Source: Methylocella sp.
GTDB lineage: Bacteria; Pseudomonadota; Alphaproteobacteria; Rhizobiales; Beijerinckiaceae
DNA length: 64,000 bases
Assembly (NCBI GenBank): GCA_037200525.1
Contig: JBBCGG010000001.1
Span: forward strand, 831,526 to 895,525
Reading direction: 5' to 3'
Shown here: piece by piece, positions 56,392-64,000 of the stretch
Position numbering within the stretch: position 1 is the first letter of the stretch
How the letters are laid out: each line of letters begins with the position of its first letter
Made by a program: the position numbers and the translations under genes
The notes under the pieces: generated by a model
Told to the model about the DNA's origin: nothing
Database searches by the model: none
The model's input: only the letters and a program-made list of their open reading frames with translations

Positions 56392-57059
56392 GCGCCACCA
56401 TCGTCAAACTCGGCGGCAGCCTCGCCTCTTCGCCGCAGCGCGAAGCCTGGCTTGCGGCGCTGGTTTCTTGGGGTGGGCCGCTGATCCTCGTTCCAGGCGG
56501 CGGTCCGTTTGCCGATGCCGTGCGCGACTCGCAGGACAGACTTGGGTTTGATGATGTTGCAGCTCATCGCATGGCGCTGCTTGCGATGGAGCAATTCGCC
56601 GTGGCGCTCAGCTCATATTCGAAGGCCTTCGTTTTAGCGGCGTCGCGACGAGACATGGACGCCGCCATCAACGCCGGAAAAATTCCAATCTGGCTGCCAT
56701 CGCTCATGGCCTTGGGCGCCCCGGATGTGCCCGCGTGCTGGGATGTGACGTCGGATTCGCTTGCCGCGTGGCTTGCGGGGATCTATCCCGCGCCCCGCTT
56801 GCTGCTGATCAAATCCTGCGATCTTAGGGGGCCGGTTTCCGCGCGCGACTTGGTCGCGCATAAGATCGTCGATCCGCTTTTTCCGCATTTCGCCGCTAAA
56901 AGCCGCGCGGCCGTTTGGATCGCGGGACCGGCGTCGCTGCCAGGCGCCGCGGCGCTTTTGCAATGCGGCGGAATGCCTGGCGTCGGCGTCGCGCCTGACG
57001 CCATGCAACCTATTCCGTCGGCGCGGTCGGATTCATTGCGCAAGGCCGAAGCGAACTGA
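56388..57059 (+). CDS. Amino-acid-kinase-family protein, MfnE-like
   Basis: This 223-residue protein begins at TTG 56388, overlapping the previous stop, with GAGGAG a few bases before. The fold signature is SATIVKLGGSLASS and LILVPGGGPFADAVRDSQDR, then DVTSDSLAAWLAGI (metal/ATP loop). In archaea MfnE phosphorylates the aminomethylfuran phosphate made from the MfnB product. The position right after mfnB supports the same role in methylofuran synthesis; the reaction has not been shown from sequence alone. An upstream frame overlaps mfnB and is rejected. Confidence 0.8.
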   Translation: MSATIVKLGGSLASSPQREAWLAALVSWGGPLILVPGGGPFADAVRDSQDRLGFDDVAAHRMALLAMEQFAVALSSYSKAFVLAASRRDMDAAINAGKIPIWLPSLMALGAPDVPACWDVTSDSLAAWLAGIYPAPRLLLIKSCDLRGPVSARDLVAHKIVDPLFPHFAAKSRAAVWIAGPASLPGAAALLQCGGMPGVGVAPDAMQPIPSARSDSLRKAEAN

Positions 57060-57066
57060 TCACAAC

Positions 57067-58455
57067 ATGAGCGAGCGCATCCTTTTCGTTACCGGCCATC
57101 TCGCCTATCCGCGCCTCGATCGGTTGTTGCGATCCATGGGCGAGACGCCGTTTACCTGGGAGATCTGCGATATAGGCGTCAAGGTCGCGGCCCTGATGAC
57201 CGAAGCCATCCTGCTGCGCCGGTTGCCGCGCCCTATTGGCGCGGACCGAGTCATTTTGCCCGGCCGCTGCCGCGCCAATCTGGAGCGGCTCTCGGCCGAA
57301 GTCGGCGTCCCTGTCGTGCGCGGTCCCGATGAGATCCACGATCTTCCGGTCTTTCTTGGGCGCGGCGGGCGCGTCCCGGATCTGTCGCGGTTCAACATTC
57401 GGATCTTCGCCGAGATCATCGACGCGACGGCCTTGCCTCTTGAGGAATTGCTTGCCCGCGCGGAGCGGCTGCGCAAATCGGGCGCTGACGTCATTGATCT
57501 TGGCTGTCTTCCAGACACTCCGTTTCCGCACCTTGAGGATTGCGTTCGCGCGCTGAAATCAGCCGGGAGCGGGGTCAGCATCGACTCCGCCAATCCCGAT
57601 GAATTGAGGCGCGGGGCCAAGGCCGGCGCGGATTTTCTGTTGAGCCTTGATGAAGGCAATCTCGACATTGCTGAGGACACGGGCGCGACGCCGATTCTTG
57701 TCGGCGCGCCGCTGCACGACATCGACTCGCTGGTTCGCGCCGCTGAAGGAGCGGCGCGGCGCGGCTTGCCATTTATCGTCGATCCCATTCTCGATCCGAT
57801 TCATTTCGGATTCGCCGCCTCTCTCGTCCGTTACGTCGAAACGAGACGCCGTTTACCGCAGGCCGAAATGATGATGGGCACCGGCAATTTGACTGAGCTG
57901 ACCGAGGCGGATTCGAGCGGCGTCACCGCGCTGCTGATCGGCCTTTGTTCAGAACTCGAGATCCATAACGTGCTCACCGTCCACGTCAGTTCGCACACGC
58001 GGCGGACGATCGAGGAGCACGATGCCGCGCGCCGTCTCATGCTGGCGGCCTCGACCGACGGCGCTTTGCCCAAAGGCTACGGCGGCGGGTTGCTTCAGAT
58101 TCACGATAAGTCGCCCTATCCATCCACGGTCGCGGAAATCGCCGAGGTTGCGGCCGATGTGCGCGACGGCAATTTTCGCATAGCGACAGCCGAGGACGGA
58201 ATCCACATCTACAATCGCGACGGCCATCATGTGGCGCGCGAGGCTTTCTCGCTATTTCCCAAGCTCGGCGTCGAGGCGGATGGAGCTCATGCATTTTACC
58301 TTGGCGCCGAGCTGACCAAAGCCGAGATCGCTTTCGCGCTCGGCAAACGCTATACGCAGGACGAATTGCTCGACTGGGGCTGCGCGACTGACCCACCCGA
58401 AGAGCAAAGAGATCGTTTGCGCGAAGCCGGGCACACTCTCCGCCGCAAGGAGTGA
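57067..58455 (+). CDS. Dihydropteroate-synthase-like protein (DUF6513 + DHPS-like domain)
   Basis: This 462-residue protein has an N-terminal DUF6513 region (ILFVTGHLAYPRLDRLLRSM; EICDIGVKVAALMTEAILLR) and a DHPS-type TIM barrel (GADVIDLGCLPDTPFPHLED; SGVSIDSANPDELRRGAKAG; PFIVDPILDPIHFGF; MMMGTGNLTELTEADSSGVT). Homologues occur in methanogens and methylotrophs that make H4MPT, where a DHPS analogue must join the pterin to an aminobenzene ribose derivative. That is the probable role here. Its start is seven bases from the MfnE-like stop, so it belongs to the same operon. Confidence 0.83.
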   Translation: MSERILFVTGHLAYPRLDRLLRSMGETPFTWEICDIGVKVAALMTEAILLRRLPRPIGADRVILPGRCRANLERLSAEVGVPVVRGPDEIHDLPVFLGRGGRVPDLSRFNIRIFAEIIDATALPLEELLARAERLRKSGADVIDLGCLPDTPFPHLEDCVRALKSAGSGVSIDSANPDELRRGAKAGADFLLSLDEGNLDIAEDTGATPILVGAPLHDIDSLVRAAEGAARRGLPFIVDPILDPIHFGFAASLVRYVETRRRLPQAEMMMGTGNLTELTEADSSGVTALLIGLCSELEIHNVLTVHVSSHTRRTIEEHDAARRLMLAASTDGALPKGYGGGLLQIHDKSPYPSTVAEIAEVAADVRDGNFRIATAEDGIHIYNRDGHHVAREAFSLFPKLGVEADGAHAFYLGAELTKAEIAFALGKRYTQDELLDWGCATDPPEEQRDRLREAGHTLRRKE

Positions 58456-58491
58456 TCGGAGCAAGGCGCTGATTTGGGAGGAGGTGGCGAG

Positions 58492-59055
58492 ATGCCGGTG
58501 ATTCGCGAAGTCATCGTTACGACCATCGATCGATCGGGCAAGCCGCATCTTGCGCCGCTGGGCTTGATAGAAGACGGCGACGGTTGGATCATTGCGCCCT
58601 TCCGCCCGTCGATAACGCTCGACAATCTTTTGAGCGTGCCTATCGCGATCGCCAATTACACCGATGATGCGCGCATTTTCGCCGGCCTCGTGACCGGCCG
58701 GCGCGACTGGCCGCTTGCGCCTGCGGCGGCTGGCCGTCCGCCTCGTCTTGAGGCGGCGCTGGCTCACGCCGAACTCCGCGTCTCGCACATCGAGAATCAT
58801 GCCGAGAGGCCAAGGTTCCATTGCAACATGGTGCGTCTTGAGAACCATGCGCCATTTGAAGGATTCAATCGCGCGAAAAACGCCGTGCTCGAATGCGCGA
58901 TTCTCATGACGCGATTGCATATGCTGCCGCGCGAGAAAATCGACTCCGAAATCGCCTATCTCTCGATCGCCATCGAGAAGACGGCCGGTCCGCGCGAGCG
59001 TGAGGCCTGGTCATGGCTGATGCACGCGCGCGAGGCATTCTACGCCCCGAAGTGA
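58492..59055 (+). CDS. DUF447 family protein
   Basis: This 187-residue protein belongs to DUF447, a flavin-reductase/split-barrel fold family found with H4MPT genes. Key stretches are IREVIVTTIDRSGKPHLAPL, GWIIAPFRPSITLDNLL and FEGFNRAKNAVLECAILMTR. The ATG at 58492 follows GGGAGGAGG. Its biochemical function is unknown; FMN binding and a late redox step in cofactor synthesis are possible. Its last 16 bases overlap the end of the facing MfnF-like gene. Confidence 0.83.
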   Translation: MPVIREVIVTTIDRSGKPHLAPLGLIEDGDGWIIAPFRPSITLDNLLSVPIAIANYTDDARIFAGLVTGRRDWPLAPAAAGRPPRLEAALAHAELRVSHIENHAERPRFHCNMVRLENHAPFEGFNRAKNAVLECAILMTRLHMLPREKIDSEIAYLSIAIEKTAGPREREAWSWLMHAREAFYAPK

Positions 59056-60077
59056 AGCGCCGCGGCAAGCGCCAAAGCGGATGCGGGAGCGCAATCAGAG
59101 ACTTGGCTCCGCGCCTCAGGAAGCGCATCGATCAGATCGTCAAAGGCGATAAAAGGGCGCCCCAATCTTTCTGCCAATTGACGAACGACGCCGCGTCCGA
59201 CTCCAGCCCCGACCAGCGGCGCGGCGGCGTCCAACAGCCCGCGCGATAAAACGAGAGAAGCTGCATCCATGATCTCGCGCAACTGCGCTTCAGCGAAGAA
59301 ATGCGCGAGGCCGCTCCATGCGGCGTCGTCAGCATCTCCGACGTCCCGCCCGATCATGCGCGCGAGCCGCGCGCGGGAAGCGGCCGCCGTCTTCTCGCGT
59401 CCATCCGACGTATCCATTTTATCGGCGCCCTCCGGCAATTGCCCGAGGATGCGATAGACATCAGCCGTATTCGCGAACCACTCGTTCATCAAGGCGGTCC
59501 ATTGGCCGGCGAAAGGGACCAGTTTTGGTCCGGCCATCAGAAAGGTTCGCACGAGGCCCGTGTAGACGAGTTCGCCATGCGCCAGCCGCTCCGCATCCGT
59601 GTAGCCCTTGTTGGCGGCAGACCCGTCGGCGATCGGAATGACATCCGTCGTCGTCGAGCCCATGTCGACGAAGAGCGCTTGGCCTTTGCGGGCGCCGATC
59701 AGCGCCGCGCTCGCACGCCAATTCGCGGAGGCTATATCGAGCGCATGGATTGCGACTTCGCTTCTGCCGACAAAGCCGGAGCGACCTGCGTAAAACACTG
59801 CGCGGTCTGGAGCCAGCAGGCGTTCGACAATCGCCGCGACGCCCTCTACCCCCTCCTGGCGGGTAGCGAAGGCGTCGCATAATTCGCCCGTCATCGTGAC
59901 CGCGTTGAGCGGAGCGCAGCCGATTGCCGCCGCAGCCTTCGCGAAGGCGCGGTCGAGTTCGCTCAGTCCCAGCCATAGCGGAGAGGCGACTTGCACGGCG
60001 CGAGTGATGACGCCGTCTTCGAGGCGCGCGGCTTTGAGATGCGCGCCGCCTACGTCCCAACCGATGACCGTTTTCAT
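59040..60077 (-). CDS. Hydantoinase/oxoprolinase-like ASKHA protein, MfnF-like
   Basis: This 345-residue protein has the ASKHA phosphate motifs VIGWDVGGAHLKAARLEDG and ALFVDMGSTTTDVIPIADGS and a C-terminal GAGVGRGVVRQLAERLGRPF segment. It matches the hydantoinase/oxoprolinase-related family that includes archaeal MfnF, which couples the furan phosphate to glutamyl-tyramine in methanofuran synthesis. A comparable step for methylofuran is inferred. ATG 60077 gives MKTVIGWDVGG; the longer frame is not family-like. It faces the DUF447 gene and is divergent from the HisA-like gene. Confidence 0.8.
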   Translation of the reverse strand: MKTVIGWDVGGAHLKAARLEDGVITRAVQVASPLWLGLSELDRAFAKAAAAIGCAPLNAVTMTGELCDAFATRQEGVEGVAAIVERLLAPDRAVFYAGRSGFVGRSEVAIHALDIASANWRASAALIGARKGQALFVDMGSTTTDVIPIADGSAANKGYTDAERLAHGELVYTGLVRTFLMAGPKLVPFAGQWTALMNEWFANTADVYRILGQLPEGADKMDTSDGREKTAAASRARLARMIGRDVGDADDAAWSGLAHFFAEAQLREIMDAASLVLSRGLLDAAAPLVGAGVGRGVVRQLAERLGRPFIAFDDLIDALPEARSQVSDCAPASALALAAALHFGA

Positions 60078-60231
60078 GTGTGACGACCCGTCTCGATTTT
60101 TCTCGCCGATTTCACCTCGATCAAGCGAGAAACATGCGATTGTTTTGCATAACATCGCGGGCGGAAACAGCGAAAATCAACGCGAGCGCGTCGATCGCAA
60201 CGCTCACGCTCTCGCGATGCAGGAGATTTGG

Positions 60232-60942
60232 ATGGAAGTTATTCCCGTCATCGACCTCAAGAGCGGCGCGGTGGTTCGCGCACGCCTTGGACAACGCGAT
60301 TCTTATGCGCCGATCGAAACGAGGCTGTCCCCGACAAGCGCGCCGGTCGATGTCGTCGCCGGGATGCTGACGCTATATAATTTTCGCACGATCTATGTAG
60401 CCGATCTTGATGCGATTGAATCGCGTGGCGACCATGAGGAAAGCCTCAGCTCGCTGAGCGCCGCTTTTCCAAATGTGACTTTCTGGGTCGACGCCGGCAT
60501 CAGCGATGCAGATCAGGCGCGGTCATGGCTTCTGCGTCACGCGCGAGAAAATCTCGTTCTCGGCAGCGAAACGCTCAAGGGCGCCGAAGTCCTGGCAGCG
60601 TTGAAACCGGAAGGCCGGATTATTCTTTCGCTCGACTTTCGCGGCGAATGTTTTCTCGGGCCGGAGGCGCTGTTTGCAGAGCCGCGCCTATGGCCTTCGC
60701 GAGTCATCGTCATGACGCTTGCGCGCGTTGGCGGCAATGCCGGCCCGGATCTCGATCGCCTCGAATCGATTGCGGAGAGGGGCCCTGAAGCCGACTTCAG
60801 CATCTATGCCGCAGGCGGCGTTCGCGGTCCCGCCGATCTTGCTTCTCTTGCGCGAGCTGGGATCGCAGGCGTTCTCGTCGCCTCGGCCTTGCATGACGGC
60901 CTGTTGACGAGCGCCGATCTCGCCGCGGCCGGATCAAAATAA
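60232..60942 (+). CDS. HisA/HisF-like TIM-barrel protein of the C1 gene cluster
   Basis: This 236-residue protein resembles HisA (MEVIPVIDLKSGAVVRARLG; TIYVADLDAIESRG; YAAGGVRGPADLASLARAGI with the second phosphate-binding loop). It diverges in the middle, and it is not beside other his genes but among methylofuran/H4MPT genes, so it is more likely a paralogue with its own reaction. ATG 60232 has AGGAG six bases upstream; the frame remains open upstream without similarity. A strong terminator follows. Confidence 0.8.
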   Translation: MEVIPVIDLKSGAVVRARLGQRDSYAPIETRLSPTSAPVDVVAGMLTLYNFRTIYVADLDAIESRGDHEESLSSLSAAFPNVTFWVDAGISDADQARSWLLRHARENLVLGSETLKGAEVLAALKPEGRIILSLDFRGECFLGPEALFAEPRLWPSRVIVMTLARVGGNAGPDLDRLESIAERGPEADFSIYAAGGVRGPADLASLARAGIAGVLVASALHDGLLTSADLAAAGSK

Positions 60943-60972
60943 AAGGGGGCCGGAGCCCCCTTTAAGTTTTTG
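60942..60972 (+). terminator. Rho-independent terminator after the HisA-like gene
   Basis: AAAGGGGGC pairs with GCCCCCTTT across CGGA, followed by AAGTTTTT. It overlaps the stop codon by one base. Confidence 0.8.
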
Positions 60973-60975
60973 ATA

Positions 60976-61073
60976 GCGCAGCACCTTGTCCAAAAAGTCT
61001 AAAACTCTCCGGGATCATGCCTTCGCTTCAACGCATGGTCTTATCCGAAAAGTCTGACTTTTCGGGATCATGC
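60976..61073. repeat. Two tandem copies of the GGGATCATGC hairpin repeat
   Basis: The right copy (61033-61073) has stem CCGAAAAGT/ACTTTTCGG with loop CTG and ends GGGATCATGC. The left copy (ends at 61020) is a degraded version, AAAAAGTCTAAAACTCTCC then GGGATCATGC. They sit between the converging HisA-like and fae genes. Confidence 0.6.
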
Positions 61074-61074
61074 A

Positions 61075-61584
61075 TTAATTCGGCGCGAAGGGATGCTTTG
61101 CGGTGTTGCGCTGGGCGACGACGGTTTCGGGCGTCGGGTCGCCGTTGATGGCGCGCGCAATAGCTTCCTTGGTCGCCTGATAGTTATAGTCCTGGATCTT
61201 CTTGTCGTCCTTGGCTTCCCAATGGATGAAGACGCCGACGCAGATGAACAGGTCGTTTGCTTCCTTGATCGGAATGACGCCATCGGCGACGCTGTCGGCG
61301 ACAGCCTTGGCGACGCCACGCTGCGCCGGACCAAACATCTGCACGGCCTGCGTCGCATTCTTGATCGTCACTTTGTTGAACATGACGGTCGCGGGCTTGG
61401 CGAGCAGGTTCGGGGCGACGACGGCGAGGAGGGAGGTGAAACCGTCCTTATTGTTGACCAACGCGTTGGCGAAGGCCGTTTCGGCGGCGCTGCCGCGCGG
61501 CCCAATGAGGAGGTCGATATGGGCAACTTCGTTGCCTTCACCGACGAGCGACTCGCCGACCATCAGTTTGGTAATCTTGGTCAC
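61075..61584 (-). CDS. fae: Formaldehyde-activating enzyme
   Basis: This 169-residue enzyme speeds condensation of formaldehyde with H4MPT to methylene-H4MPT, the entry step of formaldehyde oxidation. The conserved parts include [20 protein letters not shown], with the catalytic His, [20 protein letters not shown] and [23 protein letters not shown] 61584 ([11 protein letters not shown]) aligns with the known Fae N-terminus and has GGAGGA nine bases upstream; an ATG at 61602 would add six residues. It lies 146 bases after the CitG-like gene, in the order mch-orf5-orf7-fae known from Methylobacterium. Confidence 0.95.
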   Translation of the reverse strand: MTKITKLMVGESLVGEGNEVAHIDLLIGPRGSAAETAFANALVNNKDGFTSLLAVVAPNLLAKPATVMFNKVTIKNATQAVQMFGPAQRGVAKAVADSVADGVIPIKEANDLFICVGVFIHWEAKDDKKIQDYNYQATKEAIARAINGDPTPETVVAQRNTAKHPFAPN

Positions 61585-61730
61585 GTTAAAAAATCCTCCC
61601 ATGAGAGTCCCCTTCATAAAACTGCTGTCGAAGAAGTTCGACAGACGTGAAGGCTTATCCTTGTTGACAGCACCCAAGTTCGCCGGGCCGGTTTGCCGGA
61701 TAGAAGCGGCGATGTTCCGCTGCGGCGCAC

Positions 61731-62579
61731 TCAACCATTATTGGGCCGCTGGATCAAGGCGCCAGTTAGCCGATTGGCAAAGAGCGTTGCGACGGTGAGA
61801 TCGGCGGTCGCGCCGGGATTCAGTCCCGCAGCCTTCAGACGCCGGTCGAAATCCAGGAGGTCATCGAGCGAATCCGCAGGGTTTGATTGGGTCATAAATT
61901 TGTTGCGCGCTGTGAGAGCTTCCGCCTGAACCGCTGCGGCCGCCTCTAGGCCATTTTTACGCGCGATGTGGCTGTCGGGAATGCTGGCGAGGAGCCCAAG
62001 ATAAACGGAAACAGCCGGCCAGGGCGCCGGCCAGCCATTTTGGCGGGCCTTTTTGAGAGCTGCGGTTCCGGTCTCGAATATGTCAGAAAAATCAGCGGCA
62101 TATTGGTAGGCTATTCTGTCTCTGCCGGCGGCCTCGCGCATCGCCTCTAAAAGAGTCGTCTCGGCCGCGTCATGAACGTCGTGGCGGCCGGCGTTGCCGA
62201 GCCCCGCCGGCGAGGCGCGAAGGATGGCGCGGAACGCCAATTGCGCGTCATCGCGAGTCAATCCGGCGAGAACAGCCTTCAACGCGGCGCGAAGATCGCC
62301 GCCCAAATCCGCTGCGGCGGCGAGCGGCGCGCACAATAAAATGATGCCGAGATTGGTGTTCATCCCGACTGACGCCCAGGTGGCCTCGACGGCCGACAGG
62401 ATGCGCTCCCCGACAGAGGCCGCGGATTCGCACAAAGGCGCCGCGGCGACCTCCGCGCTGCGCAGAAAATGCTCCGCCGCCATGCCGTGGCCGGCGGCGA
62501 AAATATGTACGTTGCCGGGCTTTGGCGCTTCGATCTCATCGCGGCACGACGCGATGAAAGCCTCCGCGATTTCGTTCAA
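61731..62579 (-). CDS. CitG-like triphosphoribosyl-dephospho-CoA synthase family protein (Orf7 type)
   Basis: This 282-residue protein has the CitG/MdcB motif [20 protein letters not shown] and [20 protein letters not shown]. No citrate lyase or malonate decarboxylase genes are nearby. In methylotrophs the homologue next to mch and fae is known as Orf7 and is linked to the H4MPT/methylofuran pathway; a ribosyl-transfer-type step in cofactor synthesis is plausible but unproven. It overlaps the ATP-grasp gene by four bases (ATGA). Confidence 0.85.
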   Translation of the reverse strand: MNEIAEAFIASCRDEIEAPKPGNVHIFAAGHGMAAEHFLRSAEVAAAPLCESAASVGERILSAVEATWASVGMNTNLGIILLCAPLAAAADLGGDLRAALKAVLAGLTRDDAQLAFRAILRASPAGLGNAGRHDVHDAAETTLLEAMREAAGRDRIAYQYAADFSDIFETGTAALKKARQNGWPAPWPAVSVYLGLLASIPDSHIARKNGLEAAAAVQAEALTARNKFMTQSNPADSLDDLLDFDRRLKAAGLNPGATADLTVATLFANRLTGALIQRPNNG

Positions 62580-63523
62580 GCGGCGCCCTCCGCCGCATTT
62601 CGGTCGATGCGCGCCAGCAGATCGGCGGCCAACCGGTCGGAGATCGAAAAGGGCGCTACTTTCTGCAATCCGCGCCAGCCTGGCATGCTGTTCACCTCAA
62701 GCACCTGAGGCGCGTTATCTACGTCCAAGATAATGTCGACCCCGGCGAAATCGGCTCCAACCGCCGCCGCCGAGCGCAAGGCGAGATCGATCATTGCATC
62801 ATGGGGCTCGAGCCATTCCGGCCGGGCGCCCAGCTTGACGTTGGTGATCCAATGTTTTGAGTGACGCGTCATCGCGGCGATGACCTCGCCATGCGACACG
62901 AATAACCGCATGTCGCGAAATCCATTGCGCTCCACGGCTACAAATCGCTGCAGATAATAGACGCCTTCGACTTCATGGAAAGGAGGAAGATCCTCTTCTC
63001 GCCGAATGAGTTTCAGGCCAAAACCCTGCGCGCCGAAAAGCGGCTTGAGAACGAGAGGACCCCGCGCCGCCTCCCGTCGCACGATCTGGTGCGCCGCTTG
63101 TTCGGATTGAACGGTCCAGGTTGGCGGCGTTGGAATATTGGCGCGCGCGAGGGCGAAGCTCGTCGCCGCTTTGTCGACGCAAAGCTCAACGGTTCGCGCG
63201 GAATTGACGACCGGGACGCCGATGTCGCCAAGGCCATGCAGGATGCTCAGGCGCACGGTGACGCTTTCGAAACTGCCGGACCCGATCGCGCGAACGAACA
63301 CCGCGTCGGGACAATCCGCGCCGAAGCCGGGGATGATGAGACCGCTCCGGCGCTTGGTGTCGAAACCGCATTGCGCCAGCCGGATTGGGGCCGCGACAAC
63401 GCCCGCGCGCGAAAAAGCCGCCATCAGATCGCGCGCGTGCCAATCGTAAAGATCGACCGCTATCGCGACCTTTGGTCGGCCTGAGGCATTGGCGATCGCG
63501 ACCGACTCAAGAGAAAGAGGCAT
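62576..63523 (-). CDS. ATP-grasp ligase, RimK-like (Orf5 type)
   Basis: This 315-residue enzyme has the ATP-grasp fold: [20 protein letters not shown] (glycine-rich loop), [20 protein letters not shown], and [20 protein letters not shown] then [15 protein letters not shown] (metal-binding Asn). RimK-like ligases add glutamate to a carboxylate or amine. In the mch-orf5-orf7-fae cluster of methylotrophs this is Orf5, and glutamate ligation to the methylofuran or H4MPT side chain is a reasonable guess. It overlaps mch by 17 bases. Confidence 0.85.
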   Translation of the reverse strand: MPLSLESVAIANASGRPKVAIAVDLYDWHARDLMAAFSRAGVVAAPIRLAQCGFDTKRRSGLIIPGFGADCPDAVFVRAIGSGSFESVTVRLSILHGLGDIGVPVVNSARTVELCVDKAATSFALARANIPTPPTWTVQSEQAAHQIVRREAARGPLVLKPLFGAQGFGLKLIRREEDLPPFHEVEGVYYLQRFVAVERNGFRDMRLFVSHGEVIAAMTRHSKHWITNVKLGARPEWLEPHDAMIDLALRSAAAVGADFAGVDIILDVDNAPQVLEVNSMPGWRGLQKVAPFSISDRLAADLLARIDRNAAEGAA

Positions 63524-64000
63524 CGAGCAATGCGTGGTCGATCTTGCCGGCGCGGAAGGTCTCTCCCGTATCGACGGCGGTGACGATCGCGCGCGCGGGG
63601 CTGAAGAGCATCGGGTCGATCGAATAGAAATCGCCTTTATAGGCCTTGAACACTTCGGCGAAGGGCCGCCCGTGATCGCGCGATGTCGTGCTCGGCAATT
63701 GTTCCGCTAAAGCCCTGGCGTCGTCGGCGGGTCCCGTCACGAAAAGCTGCGCCTGGCCGCCATAAATGATCGCATCATTGGTGCGGCCCATGGCCTTGAT
63801 GAAATCCGGGTGGGGCGGCGAAAGCGGCGCGCAGGCCAGCCCGTCAATGATGCGCGAGAGCGGGAATTTCAGCTCGTGGGCTTTATGCAGCGCGACTTCA
63901 AGAACCCGCGCGACAACCTGAACGCCGCCGGCGAGGCTCTGCGTCGGGGCGAAAATAAACGCGAGATTTTCGGGCTTTACGCCGCAAGCGTCAGCGACTT
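63507..64000 (-). CDS. mch: Methenyl-H4MPT cyclohydrolase, 3' part (runs off the right edge)
   Basis: About 164 C-terminal codons of Mch are visible. Segments include [60 protein letters not shown] and [20 protein letters not shown]. Mch interconverts methenyl- and N5-formyl-H4MPT, the step before FhcD. The N-terminal half lies beyond 64000. The ATP-grasp gene starts inside its end, so mch leads this operon or continues it. Confidence 0.94.
   Translation of the reverse strand, partial: VADACGVKPENLAFIFAPTQSLAGGVQVVARVLEVALHKAHELKFPLSRIIDGLACAPLSPPHPDFIKAMGRTNDAIIYGGQAQLFVTGPADDARALAEQLPSTTSRDHGRPFAEVFKAYKGDFYSIDPMLFSPARAIVTAVDTGETFRAGKIDHALLDASFS

Overview
The window looks like chromosomal DNA from a GC-rich alphaproteobacterial methylotroph, most likely Hyphomicrobiales of the Beijerinckiaceae/Methylocystaceae type. 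The main evidence is a complete fhcCDAB formyltransferase/hydrolase operon, fae, the 3' part of mch and a set of methanofuran/tetrahydromethanopterin (H4MPT) biosynthesis genes. This is the formaldehyde-oxidation toolkit of methylotrophic alphaproteobacteria. No rRNA, tRNA or CRISPR array was found.

Layout. (1) 1-3.85 kb: the end of a decayed integrative element, with a 5'-truncated phage terminase, an AlpA-like protein, an unknown protein and an integrase broken by two frameshifts. It abuts the 3' fragment of a phospholipase-D-family gene, which was probably the insertion target. (2) 3.9-7.2 kb: a Family 2A encapsulin shell gene overlapping the gene for its cysteine-desulfurase cargo, which carries a long disordered N-terminal arm. 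(3) 7.3-8.2 kb: an intact IS5-family (IS427-group type) element just upstream of the encapsulin operon. (4) 8.4-24 kb: housekeeping and envelope genes (greA, carB, a flippase, a glycosyltransferase, an alcohol dehydrogenase, pncA, an ABC exporter, an Nramp-like transporter, a host-attachment-family protein and a cNMP-binding-domain flavoprotein). (5) 24-33 kb: an Ala/Pro-rich membrane protein, a YdeP/FdhF-like molybdoenzyme, serine acetyltransferase epsC, and cysJ-cysI sulfite reductase. (6) 34-39 kb: L-lactate permease and the lutABC lactate oxidation genes; lutA has no ordinary start codon. (7) 38.8-43.9 kb: a TetR regulator divergent from an EmrA/EmrB/NodT-type tripartite efflux operon. (8) 44-47.4 kb: a phosphatase, a glutathione transferase, a zinc-type ArsR regulator with a duplicated His-rich protein, and a pterin dehydratase. 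(9) 47.4-64 kb: the C1/H4MPT island: fhcBADC, pabB-pabA, an mfnB-folB fusion, an mfnE-like kinase, a dihydropteroate-synthase-like gene, a DUF447 gene, an mfnF-like gene, a HisA-like gene, fae, a CitG-like gene, an ATP-grasp ligase and mch.

How they fit together. Fae condenses formaldehyde with H4MPT, Mch makes formyl-H4MPT, FhcD moves the formyl group to methylofuran and FhcABC releases formate. pabAB and the 55-63 kb genes plausibly make the two coenzymes. On the sulfur side, cysJI makes sulfide and epsC makes O-acetylserine, so cysteine can feed the desulfurase predicted to sit inside the encapsulin shell; that last link is inference. The most noteworthy items are the encapsulin/desulfurase pair with repeated arm motifs, the mfnB-folB fusion with its uncharacterised neighbours, the zinc-sensor/His-rich pair and the ATT-start lutA.
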